From the NCBI RefSeq assembly GCF_002443255.2, contig NW_019211455.1:26896033-26960032 (forward strand): 64,000 nucleotides of DNA, in the 5' to 3' direction. The translations under genes were made by a program, and so were the position numbers. Each line of letters starts with the position of its first letter. The first letter of the stretch is position 1. This document shows positions 26,434 through 39,900 of this stretch, in pieces. The notes beneath the pieces were generated by a model. That model saw nothing but the letters and a program-made list of their open reading frames with translations, made no database searches and was not told the origin of the DNA. The DNA is from Varroa destructor (lineage: Eukaryota; Arthropoda; Arachnida; Mesostigmata; Varroidae).

Positions 26434-27912
26434 TTAAAGAACTGTCATGACGAGTCGACGAAAACAGTTTATAGATCTATATATAGCTTTCATCAAGCTA
26501 GCCACTATTCTTACCCCATCGTAGCGAACGACCTTGTGCACTTGGTCAACAAAGGAGGCCTTATCCGAATCGAATCGGTGACTGATAAGAACCACCTGAG
26601 TTCGGGTTGATATGTCCTTGAGGAGCTCTAGAACGTACGTTAGATGAACAAAGCAATGTGACAGGTATTATGTTTTATTAATGCCCATATCAGGCCGACC
26701 CGCCTACATGCCACAGTAAACGCCTAGGTATCCATACGTATTATTATATAATATATATACATACATGGTCTTCATTTAAACAAGACGGTAAAGACTTTTC
26801 ACTAGCTCTTATTAGCAAACACTTAACGAATCGACCTGAAGCGTACAAAACTGTTGATGAACACGAAATTTTATTCTATGTCGCAACCGTCCTGTGAGCC
26901 TTTAGGACTTAGAAATGATAAATTCAAGCAAGCCTAAAATAACTGGGAAAGAAATAGGCCTACGTTGTTTGACGACTATTTGTCAACTATAAATTGTTAT
27001 TGTACTTTGTGCATGTAACCCACCGACATATGTTCTTCTATGTACGTAATCATCTGTCAACAAACCTGCAAGTCTCGTACAATGTAGCTCGTCAAGGGAT
27101 GCATCGACTTCGTCAAGAAGTAGAATTTGCTGTTGACAAATGCAGCTTCCGGCCGTCGCTAAAACCAATGACATTATCGCACGTTGACCCCCTAAAACGT
27201 TTCGATATAGAAAATAATTGATAATGGTGTTGTTAAAAATCATATGACGGATGATCACTGTCCTCTACCAGTAAAAAAGTATCATTGCATCATATATATT
27301 GCGTACGATTCAGTTCTGGAAACATTTTAAGAGTGTAATTCCTCCTTCTACGAGTGGACGACCTCGTCCAGGCCCCTTTATAACCTGTCTTCTGTTCAGA
27401 TTAGTGTCATTGAACAAGCTCGTTTACAGATGCGGTGGAGTGTTTTTTTTCTAGGAAAAAACGTGCCGGTGATTTTGTACTCTTCGCTGCGAAAGCAACA
27501 TCATCAACTCTATGTGTGATCGAATATGGGCGTTGCATTGAAATGACAATTTAATGCTCTCATAATAACAACGATAAGTTCTTAGTCTACGACGTTCCAT
27601 TGGAGAGCTTGTGTTAGATGGCTGGCTTCGTATAGTTGGCCTAACATGTGAGGCTCATGGTGATAAGCAACATCGAAAGTCATAGTACGAACGGATGCGC
27701 GATACCTCAATGAGCGCCCTTCCGTCCAGGACAGTTGATAATGTTCTCCGGCAATATGCCAATATACAACATATTCTGCCGAAAACGGGAACCAATGTCC
27801 GTGTCATACCTGAAAACATGTCAATACCACGAAGCGGCTCAGTTGGTCCAAACCTGGCCTTAACCTCTAATGACACCAAATCACTTTCGTTCTCACTTTG
27901 ATCTCCTTCGCC
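26434..27912 (-). other. SMC C-terminal head (exons 18-20)
   Basis: The acidic GEGDQSENESD linker leads to VSLEVKARFGP and then the signature motif. That motif is split by an intron: exon 18 ends ...DMFS-G and exon 19 resumes with the second Gly of GGQRAIMSLVLA. Walker B and the D-loop (LLLDEVDASLDE) follow, then RLAELLKDISTRTQVVLISH with the switch His. All catalytic elements appear present, which argues for an active ATPase. Confidence 0.85.
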
Positions 27913-30900
27913 CTTGAAAACACAAAACAAATTGAAATATTATATTTACACTTGATCACCCATACGTACAAATGTACACATATTTAATTGGGCCTATCGG
28001 CAAGGAGCACGAAGAACACCGTGCAAGGACAATGCTATATTTCCAAAGCTTCAAACATTAACCGGAGGACAATAAATGTTGCTAGAATGAACGATTGGTA
28101 AAGCCAGATCTGCTAGAGGTAGCAATGACGATGTCTATAGACTAGCGTTACTGGTAGAATTAAATTTCATAGTTAGCTTAACCAAAAACATATATAGTTT
28201 TCTGAAATTCGTAAAGATCTTTCCTAAACTTATAGGACTGATAGGTGGTACGGTATGCAGGTTAGTTTCCCGTTGACACGACGTTTTCTATTGCATATCT
28301 TAAATTATATATCTTGCCTATTTGACTTCACTTGAATAGCTGCTGTTGAACGGAAGAGGTGCTTTCACAAATATCGGCTTATAGGAGTAACGTGTTTTCG
28401 ATTGCCTGTGTTTCATGCAAATGATAAAAAACTGAATCCTATAATAATCTACCAGCCTCGAATTTCCTTTGAAAATATTTTTACTTTGTACTACTCGTCT
28501 TTATTTTATTTATAAGAAGAGATAACTGTCCACAAGAAGTACTTCCAGCGCGTCTTCCTATCTTCTTCTTAATTTTTATCGGCCAAAAATAGATACAAAT
28601 CGTCAAACACTAAACGCATTGCATATTACCTTGGTTTATCATATAAAATAGCTGGCAAACGAAGCGTTACGAGAGGTGGCGAAGTTACATCAAAAATAGC
28701 TCAAGGTTTAGGACGTTCGTTTGAAAATAAATATTGGCTTGTCAAGCCTTGCCAGGCCCTACCATAGGAAACAGATAGAATTTGTTGCATTCAGCATTTC
28801 TGATACGTAGTATAACCTACAAATGCGACACTAAGCAAGTCAATCAACGGTTCTGGTACAACAGAGTGGATCTACAAGGACATGAAGGAAAATCTCTTCC
28901 AATTAAACATGATGCGGATTTTTTACCACTACCATAGCCGAAATTCGTAAGATAGTTTCATTCGTTTACCTATTCCTTTTTTACAGTGACAATTTTTTAG
29001 TCGCTAAACAAGATAGAGCAGATTAGCTCGTCGCAGGTCTGGCGAGCATTTGTCTAAGCAATCCGCAGGGATCCAAGCTCACAAGCTCTGGCCTTTGGGA
29101 CTTCTGAAGGTCAAAATACAGGACTTATATAGAAAGATATTTTTGCAAATCAGTTGTTAGAAAAGTCGACGCTCAATAAGCTAGATGGTAGATCAACGTG
29201 TATGCTATAGAATGACGAAATTCGCAAAGATAGCTACAAAGAATCGCCAATGCTATATGTTTGAAACAATTGTTTAGGTATCCCGGTTACAGTAGACATA
29301 AAAAGGGAAAACTCAGCATTGTGAGATGTGAAATGGAGTATAATCGATGGACGGGTGGAAAGGCAAACGAACGTACAGCTCAGCATATAGGGAACATACA
29401 TACTACAAAAAGAAATTAGTGTATTAAACAAAGGACAGGCAGACGGTGGCAAGGGCAAAAAGTACTGTTTTTGGCCGATAGTTCGTATAGATAAGCGCTA
29501 CGAATTACGAACAACAGACCTGCGCGCGGCAGGTACGATCCCTATTGCGTGTTCTGTTGATAAGGGTATCGAGGCGCCATACAAAATCTACGTATAGAAG
29601 ATTGGTGCAACGAAGGAAGATTGAGTACATAGGAGAAAAACGACACGGCTGACATGACTGTTATAATTGCCTAGTATTAGGAGTAAGACGGTGTTGCATT
29701 TAGAAGTGAATCTGAGGTTTTCCATTAGGAACAGCGAGGGCACCTCATCCACCTGGATACAGTGAAAAGCCAGCGCTTTAAAAATGTGTAACGGACATTT
29801 AAACAGCGCACAGATCGATACTAGTTTGTGTAATCGCCTATCCTGCTTGTTGGGTTCCGACGTATGGTGCTGCGACAAAACGAAGGTAACTACACAATAC
29901 ATAGTTCTACCAGTTCTTCCAGCATGCACAGTAAGGTCCATGTCGTGACTATCGCTAGCGTGTAAATTACCTGACTAGAATAGACCGGTATCCACGTGAC
30001 TTGACCCTGCGGTACAATTGACGAAAACACCTTTTGCATCTGCTCGCCGATATCAGAAAGCGCCGAACGCTCAACTGCTCGTCGTAACTGAATGAAATTA
30101 GTCTCAACCATGTCCAGGCCTGTCTCAACAACATATCTCAAAGCATCGTAGAAGTTTCGATATTTCTCTAGCTGATCAGCGAGTTTGTCAGCCATCGTCT
30201 CATCCAGCAAAAATGACTCAGCCGGAAATTCTAAAAGTTGTTCGCACAGGTCTTTTAGCTGGGTTCGCATTTCTTCTTCTGTAGCAACGACCTCTTCGTC
30301 GTTCTCCTTGCTTACGTCGTCACTTGCTGTATCATCTGGGTTTCCACCTAAGTAATTGTACCGACCCCTTAGATTAGTTAGCCTGGCACGCATGGCTGTC
30401 ATCTGATCTTCGATCATTCCTACACTGCTTGTATGAATGTCCCCCGTCTCGATAGCCTGTGTAAGCTTATTCTCGGCGTCGATCGTGTCGGGGATACGCG
30501 ATGAGAGGTCGGCTAGCCGGGTCTCGTAACCGGCAAGCCTACGATTAGTCTCAGCTATGTGGCGCTTTATGCATGTGATCCGAGAAGCGGCTTCCCCGAT
30601 CAAACTGTCTTGATATATCGCCCAGTCATCGTACTGACGCAATAATTGTTCCTGAAGTCCAATTCTCTCAGATTGCAGTGCCGCATGCTCCACTTGAGTG
30701 TTACCATGCTGAAGCATAGAAAACAACAGATTATTCCAACCGTACATCATACTACGCAAGTTTCTGAATATGAACGTCTGCTTCTTTGGCATGCTTTCAA
30801 AGCGGCATACAACCTGTCAGGCTCAAACAGCAATCACCGCCCGGAAGCTTCTTTATCATATCATATATACAAGTGTTATGTATATGTATTTTAAGGAAAT

Positions 30901-33900
30901 TTCGAGACAAATGGCTAATTCCGCTACTGCCGTCATATCCAATTATATCATACTGAGGCAGCATTTGATTCGTGACAGCTTTTATAATACTCAGAAGCTC
31001 TGAACCATGACTAATACCTGTTCCATAAAGGAAGTCAGCTCGGCGTTCAACTGGTGGAGTTCTTCCGCAATGTCTTTGAGCTCGGTTCGGAGTTCGTCTT
31101 CCGAGTATTGCTCGTCCTCCTTCGCAAGACGACTGACCTCGTTCACATAGTAATTCCTCATCTGCAATTCCTTTTCAGCCCTTTCATAACGGTCACCGTA
31201 TATCTTCATTATATGTTCGTCTATGATCAGCATTTTTTCCAGCATGACTTTCCGGTGAAGAACATTCACGTGCTCATAGCTAGAAGAAGAAGAAGAAGAA
31301 GAAGCTATTCATTGCTAATATAATGGCATGCATAATGTTTACACGGCGAACAACAACAACGACGCCTCAGTTAGCATCAATAGATCTTCTATCAATATTT
31401 GACATTTGAACGGAACGTATCGTCATGTTGCAAAGGCCGATTCTTTCCACAACTGGTTGCACACCGTGTTACATCGGCCTTGGGCCGTATTAGCGGCTGT
31501 TATTATTAGGCACACCTTAATCTTGACAGTGAACGCGTCGTGTCACAATTATGAAGCAAAAAAGTAACTTGCATATTGATTCTACGATTGCCCCACCTTT
31601 TTTTTTGGCAATTTAGTTACAGAAGACATAGCAAGGTGATCTGTTGTGCGGCTATAATCAAAAACGAACTTAAATTCTTGATACAATATAACCGTGGTTA
31701 TATTGTATCAAGAAACTATACTGTGGCCCATCAGTCACTACCAACCCAAAACAGCGCCACACTTTTTGACTAAATGTGGAGTAACACCGATGGCTCGTAC
31801 GGGCCAAAACTTCGTCACCTATTTCGCTAATGAATATACAATACAAACCTTAATTCAGCGATGACTCCTCTTTCCGTAGCCAAGGCCGACTGATTATTGG
31901 CTAGTTTTTCACAGATTTTCCGTTCATTCTTCTTGTAGATGGCAATCCTTTGATTAGGTGCATGCTCAGTACGGCTGAGCCGCTTGAACTTCTCGTATAT
32001 CGAAATGATATCGTGATATGGCGAGCAGGTACGAGCCGTAACCCCATGTCGAGTTATGATGTCTCCTACGAAAATGACAAAATTTGTTTATTCTTAGTGA
32101 CGTGAACTCCTCGCTAAAAGAACCTAAAGTGAAGAGAGTTCCCGTTATGTATACACTCACCGGTGGGACTGACAAATGTTAGTTTCGAAAATCGCCTGTC
32201 GTCGAAAAGCTGCAGAGTGTCTTCAATATTTTCTAATTCGTAGGTTTCTGAGCCCAACAACCAAAAGTTACGCAGTTCAGCCGCTATAATCTGGAATATC
32301 TGCGACCTCAGCTTGGGACTTTTCCTGAACTCGTCACGGTCCTGATACGAAAAAATGAGGTAGTGAATTCACGTTAAAGCCTTGTGTTGTACGCGGCTAA
32401 AATACATTGTGATATTTTCCATTTTACAAAGGTACCTACACATCGTTTAGGGCCGTACTTTCCAGTTGACTGTTAACTTATGCCCTTTTCATCTGCTGCA
32501 CTGCCATTCGATTAAATTCAGCCCAGCCTGAAGTACGAATAGACTGAAGGTAACTATTCTATACAATTTTTCATGGAGGTCTCCTCAAAAAAAGTGTTTC
32601 AGATGTTGTGTCATTTACTGCCGTTAAACATCGCTTGATGACGGTTCCACTAAATAATAATAATCTTAGCCGACACAGTTTCAAATCAGGTGATTGCATA
32701 AAAAGTTAAAACTGTTAAAAAAAGTTTTTTTATGGGACCTCTACCGTAATGGATCATCTATGTTATGTCGACAAATGAACTAATATCCTAATTCTATCCT
32801 AGTCACTTACCTACAACAATTGTTCGACCTTAACCGATTCTGTGTAAAAGGTTTTTTTCAAATTGCTTATCTTTCGGTAGATGGTTCGATGCAAGACACC
32901 TTTAATATAATCCTGCATATTAGTTACTTGATTTGAATACAGCCCGTGTACTTACATCTAGAGCAACATAATCTTCTAAAGGTGTAGCCCCTGGGGGACC
33001 AGCTGTAGACTCTTCAGCTCGTTTATAGTTGTAGTTGTCAAGAACGATCACGCGTATAGATTCATCATTCAGCTGAAGCTCAACCAGCACCTTTGCGAAG
33101 AGGTCTGCTATCTCAAGGTTCGGGACCACAAAAGAGTATAGGCTGCAGAAAACGACAGGGTAAACCGCAGCTGAATAAGAAATCACGCTTCCTTTTGATC
33201 ATATATGGTTTGACCTTTAAACGTTGACGTACATTAATAAATCACATCATGGCCGTCTCGGTTGAGATTCTCAAGTATCTAATCCATATAAAGCAATAAT
33301 GCAGAATATAGACCTGAGCTATGTATCACCAGGAGGTCGAACGCAAATCGAAAAAAAAAAACACGATTTTGATCATCTGATGGTCTAATATTATCTCATA
33401 TATGGCATTTTCAAACTCAAGAACCGACTGCCGAGTACGGCAGGAAAAGCCGTAAAAGGACTGAAAAAAATATCTGCATAAACGTTCTTTGAATTGCTTG
33501 CTGTGTTGCTTGTATTCCAATATGGTCTATTTCTGCGCGTTAAAACTGAGTACAATTCTATTTCGTCGACAGCTTTAATTTCTTCTTTTTTAGGATGTAA
33601 TTGAAATGGCAGACTCGGGTTGAGGGATGCATAGTCACTGAAGGAGCAAGCGAAGGCTTTCATATTTGCCTTATTCCCGACGGGATTCTTCCGTTCTGCT
33701 CCATTTGTCTGTGTAGGAAAAAACACCTCCTGACGTTAGCCTAGGAATTACTCAACAAAAAGACAGACTTACAATTCCTCAGCTGCGCGGACAGCAACTC
33801 GATATGCTTCATCTACGTGAATAAGATCCAAGATGCATCCGCAGAAACCGTCGAAATCTTTGTAGTGACGAAGACGTTCATAAATATCGGGAATTCGGAA

Positions 33901-36900
33901 GTATACGTTGGCCAAGGGCCCCATAGCCGCAGCAAGTTGCTCGCGTGCACTTTCAAGTTCGAAAGATGAGCTGTAATATGTCCAAGCCATTATGAATTTC
34001 CTGCTGATACTAGCAATTCAATTGGCACCGACGTACTTTATACCGTTTATATATACATATGTAAACTTCATACCGATGTGTCGCATCGACAAGGTAACAA
34101 CTAACAAAAAACCGCACTTGAATCCTTACAAATAAATCATTAACACGTCCGATGAAACGGAATTACGGTTTAGTGGGCTTTGACCCAGTGTTTGTAGCCT
34201 TACGTAAATACATAAATAAAATAAAAAAAAAAAAACATGTATACATTTCAAGTAAGCGTACGACAAAGGCAGGCAGTCAGCAAATGTGTGCTTAACTAAA
34301 GGGTAGCCCACATCTAGATACATGTGTATTGCATACTGCATCTTTCATTGAAAAACGGATGTTTAAACATTTAGCGATGAGTAATTTCAAAGCAGTGCAA
34401 AAACTTGTGGACCTGTTATTGGATATTTTGATAATCTCCGAAATAATTAGTTGATTTTCGTTGAGTAAAAGATTTCGCCTGTCCTGTAGGTCGTCCTCTG
34501 CCGAGCTATGCGCCCTGAGTTGATCCTGAACCGTTTTTAATTTTTCACCTAATTCCTAATAATACCGAAAACACAATTATAGGTTAGACAAAGTACTACT
34601 TTAATCGTACGTTTTTTGTCACGGCATTTTTTCATTTATAGCGAGTTCCTTTGGTTTAATGAATTTGAGCCTACTGGTTAATTAGGAACAATGGCACTAT
34701 TGTTATATAGTGTTTTCCCTTTTGAGACACTCGAAGAACCATCTCGAATTAGGGCGATAGCATGTATTGGAGAAGCCTTGACGTGTCTCTCGACACATCT
34801 GTGTGTTCGATGAGCCCTATCATTGGACGCGTAAGAAGTGCACCTAAATTACCTTCGACTTCTTCATATATATATATATATATATATATTCCCTTCACTC
34901 TAAAATGTACATATAAATAATACACTCTGAATAAGATTATTCATTTCAATTTTTTTCATACCTTAATTGTTCTTTCCTTGTCGTGTTTGGATGCCTTTAG
35001 CATATTCATTTTACTTTTATACTTGGGTATCATCATTTTTAAAGTTTGCGTTTCTCTAGTGATACGTGCATCCTCCATACTGTCAAGCACACCTTGTTCT
35101 CCGTGGGTTCTGTCGGTTAGAACAGAGCAGAACGTATATAAAGTATTAGCAATATATCAATATATTCAAAGCCCCCGTCAAATCGCTTTCAAATTATTGC
35201 ATGATTTGACCTCTGTGCTACGATACCTCTTTGGTGTTCTTTATACTAGAGTAAGGGGCTGGGTTTTTCCTTCGAGAACCTTTTCTCTACTACATGCACT
35301 TGTGTATAGCAGGAGTTCATTTTGATAAATAAAGCGAAACGAAGCACTGCATTTCTAGTAGAACACCACTTAATCAAATTATATTTGATTTAATTTTTCG
35401 CTGATATCTGATCTTATTACGATCCCCATTTGTAGCAAGAGGGGTGTGTAGGATGCTAACCTTGCAGTCAGTACCCGGATCAACGCATCTTTCCTAGCAG
35501 CTTTCGTACCTATCTCGTCTTCGAGATCTTTGATCCTTGACGCCATCTGCTGTAACGAATCCGCAGATTCGCTAATCTGGGTCTCTAGTGAACCTAGATG
35601 AGTAGAACCATTGAACAAGGTTACGGTTTTCGTCGTGGCATGGTTAACTTGTTTGGTATGTCAGTATCCACCGTCGACTCTGCTAATGCCGACGCTCGCT
35701 TCGAACGACCTGATTGTCCTTGATAGAGCTGCATTATAAGTGTGACTTCCGTTTTAAAATCCTCACGATCATTTTTCAATACGTAAACCAATCTGACTTG
35801 TGAACGATAAGAAAGCAAGTTGACCTATGGGAGACCTTAGACCAAATTTATGTGAATCATCGAACTATAAAAATCAGCTCTATGAAGCACGATCATTTTC
35901 GACATAATGCGCTTCATCGTCTCGCCATTTGCTATTTATGCTAGCTTTTGGATAGAGAAAGTGCTTCGCAGCCTATCATAGGATATCAATAGCATGAAAC
36001 ATCGTCACATAAATGAACGTACGGATTTTGCTCTCCGTCGATTGGCATTTGAAAACGTCAACGCGCAGTTTTTTCACGTAGGTTTGTTTGCTGTTCAGGT
36101 CGTTATTAAGCGTGTTTAGCTGATTTTGCAAGATGACCAACTGCTTCCGTATGAAAGCGCCCTCTGCCCCGTAGAGTCTAGCGGAGCTCAGCTGCGACTG
36201 GAGCGCCTGAAATTGAACAGACTACTTAATCGGCAAATTATACTCAACCTGTTAATGACTAGATAAATTCATAGGCAACCTAAACGTTGACACTAGTTAC
36301 GCACGTGAGTGTTGTTGTTGTTATTATCGTTTCTCTGTAATAGAGGAGGAAGATTCTCGAACGCTAACAACAAACGCCGGCGTGTTGCCGATTCATTCGC
36401 ATGACAACGCACTCAGTGTATCAAAATTCATTGTTTGTATACGATTGTTGGCTGTTCAAAGACAGAGGAACGTTACGTAGCCGTCCCGATATTTCCGCTG
36501 TGGCTGTGTCCCGTATCAGTCGATCTGGTAGATCGATTATCATATTAACTATCGAAAAATGCGAACACCTACTGATACTCTGTAAAAAAAATCCGATTTC
36601 TTCAAAAATGTTCCGTCCGAATGTCTATAAATGATCTCGTCACGTTCTACCTTGTTCTAGTGATATAGCTGCGAGTACTACTAGTTCAATAACAAACATA
36701 GGCACACATTTCGCACACAAACGCAGATCTCGAACAATGGACAGGATATATCGACAGCGCACAACGAAGGATGGTCACGTGCAGAGATACCTTGCGTGTA
36801 CTTAAGATTTCTTCTAACGAGGTTGCGATCGGCCAGTAAGATTTGGAAACTTGTGATAGATCAAGCTCAAGCTTAACGATTTGACTCTTGAGCGCCCGCA

Positions 36901-39900
36901 GCTCATCTCCATTAAGCTGAAGTTCCAATTTCCGCTTCTGTTTCTTGAGTGCTAAATACTTCGCTTGCAGTGTGCTTGCATCCTTGAGTTGTTTCTGTAG
37001 GAAATATGTACGTTTCGATGAATAAGGATTGCGATTACCTATTTACGATTGTTTTCCTCTCCGAAATCTTCTATAGCAATCAAAAGGGCCATACTGTCTA
37101 ACCTAATTGTCTAGCACACTACATGGTAAGTAAACGCAAGAAGACCCGCCAATGTCCTTTACACTTTAAGACAGCTGATTTATGGACAGAAATTAGGATG
37201 AAGAAAGTAAACGAACCTTCATTTGACAAGAAATTGCTACTGCAAACAACTTTTGAGGTACAATAAATTGCTTCGAGAAAGCAGTCTAGTCAATTCAACA
37301 GGCATTTAGTTCAACAGACAGCTCTTAAAGCGATAACACTTTAGCGAAACATCATTCAGGAAACGTCCTACCAAGATGGCCTCCGCTCTGTCAATGTCCT
37401 GCGCGGCCTTAGTGACCGCCTCTGCCCCAGATTCTCGGATGTGTTCGGCCCATTTTTGCCAGTGCTTCCAAACAGCAGCGTCGACCAGATTGCTCAACTG
37501 TTTCATAAGGGTGCCGCTCTCAAACTCGTCTGATGAAAATGGCTGTGAAGGAACCACCATTAAAGTCGCTATCATTTAGTTATAATACGCGTGCGTGAAC
37601 CAACTTTTTTTTTATTACAAAACAGAACCATCAGATAAATGTGTACCTGTCGGCGTCTACCGACACGACCGATAACACTCTAGTTCTAATTTATATTACC
37701 GTACAACAGTGAATTTACTTTCATTAGGCTCTTAAAAGATGCTTATATCAACACCTGATTTTGCCGAATGAACTGAACGCTTTTCGTTGTGACGCCGATA
37801 GATCGCAGCCTTTCGTGCAGCTGCGCGAATGTGACGTTTTGGCCATCAATATTGTAGAGGATTTGCAACTGGGTCGAGTCTCGGTTAAAGTGAGCTTCAA
37901 CGCGAATATGGTGCTCTCCAAGTTCTGCAGAGCCCGGAGACTGTTGTGTGTTTACGTCACCGAGAACGATCTATTGTGAAAAATCGAACGACGAAAGTTT
38001 ACTCAAAATGGTCAGCCCGGTATGTCAAATGGGACTGCCCATGCGATATCAATGCATTTGGTGGCATCAGTTTGCCGTTAAGGATTGCTTCGGACGTCTG
38101 GCCCCTGGCGCGAAGCTAAGCGGCTGATTTCAAACATTTTTCTTTTTTTTCCCTCGGTATAGTAAGCGTCACGCCTGCACTAGCACGGGGCCATCTGACT
38201 CCGACACCTAACAGTAAAGAAGCTCCCATACGTAACCAATGCAAGATACCCTTTTTGGGTGATTATTTTCATTTGTTGTCATATTCTATGGTGTACTAAT
38301 TGTTCCACGCTCTACTCCCAGCTACACCTGTGGACCAATTGGCGAATTATCTAGTTAAGCGTCTAACAGGAACCCAATGATTGGCTTACGCAAAAGACAT
38401 TTGCGAAGTGGACGTTACTCTATCGAATTTTTTTATACAATCTTTAACACTGACCTCTTTATTGACACCTGCCTGCAAAATTGCCGTATGAGAAAACACG
38501 ACTCTAGGTAGCTTGACATAATAAAACTATTATAATTTGAACATAGAAGTGCTAGGTACCTTAAGCACGGTCGGTTGTTGCTGCTTCCCTGAAGTAACAA
38601 TTGGCGACAAGAACGTCGTTCGGGCATTAGAAAGAGCTGACTTTTTATACGATGTCTGTATAGCGGCCAAGCAAAGTTCCACGGCTGTGAGGGACGCATG
38701 TTTCCGCAAACGTAAATCCACAGTTGCAATCAAAGTTTTAATGTTATTAATATCGGTTACCTTGCGCTTACACACTAAACTTACCGGATCACTGAAGTAC
38801 GTCTGAACCATGCTCTAGGGTATAACTTAAATAGAAACATCTACTCAGCTGAACTCTAATACGAAGAAATGTGATGCCCGTAATGTGCGGATCGTGCGAG
38901 CTCGATGCAACAGCCCTATATTGAGTAAATGAGCCTAGTAAATTATATCGGATTTGTAGAAAAATATCACCTATGGTTGACTGGCTAGCTCATATGGGCG
39001 ACTCATAACTTCGTAGCTAAAAGGTAAAATACGTCGTATTTAAATAGAACTCGGTCGATGACATAAACTGAGAACAGCTGTATGTATGTACCACATCTTA
39101 GCTTACGCTGATCCTAAATAAGCAGGAAAAGCTAATTAGTGGTTTACAAAAGTAAACCCATAGCGAAACATATAAACGTAGCCCGTGGCTAGTTTGGATT
39201 AGTGAGATAATTTACGTTGAATAAATTTTGAGTAATTTTAAGCGTTTGATCTTACCTTTGATAATGCTGCTCTTTCCCGAGCCGTTCTGCCCAACTGAAA
39301 ACCCACACAGTGAACAGCTGGGTCTTCAATAAACAACTTCTACTCATTTTGTAAATTGTTCAGCGTCCAAATAATAACGTGACCGTATAATTACATGTGC
39401 AGCAAAACTAACAGTTGTATTGACCTGCCCGCGTCTATCGCGTTGATCTGTCTAACCAGTCTGTATATACGAATCGTATGAATTCAAAAAGACTTCACCT
39501 AAAAATAGAAACGTTGCCCATTCTGCCGATGCAAGCACGACTGATTAATCTACTGTTCTTCTTCCACTGTACAATTCTTTATAAACACTTATGTCAAACA
39601 CTTTTATTTATCTATTCGAAAATTAATCTACCTACCCAGTAGATTGATGCCGGGGTGGAACTCGATTGTTGTGTCTGCGAAGCTGCGAAATCTTTTCATT
39701 TCGATCTGAAACGCCGTAAATTAATAAGGCACATCGGAGAAGACTGTTGTTTACGCGTTTAAGCCGGACAATCGCATGTTACTTTGGAAACAGGACGTGT
39801 TCGTTCGTGACGACTGTTCTAAAGCAATGTATGAGTGCGATACCGCTGTTTTAGTTGCCATACAAACCTTTTTTATGTATACCCTATTGGTCGATGGCTC

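Noticed and set aside
38537..38806. 89-codon open frame on the + strand
   Set aside because: It is antisense to SMC exon 4 and has no motif of its own.
38785..38812. A minus-strand stretch reading MVQTYFSDP, which looks like the SMC segment after Walker A
   Set aside because: It cannot join exon 3 in phase: every available acceptor gives a stop or a different frame. The exon at 38560-38684 joins exactly and continues the P-loop helix (AVELCLA), so the resemblance is taken as chance.
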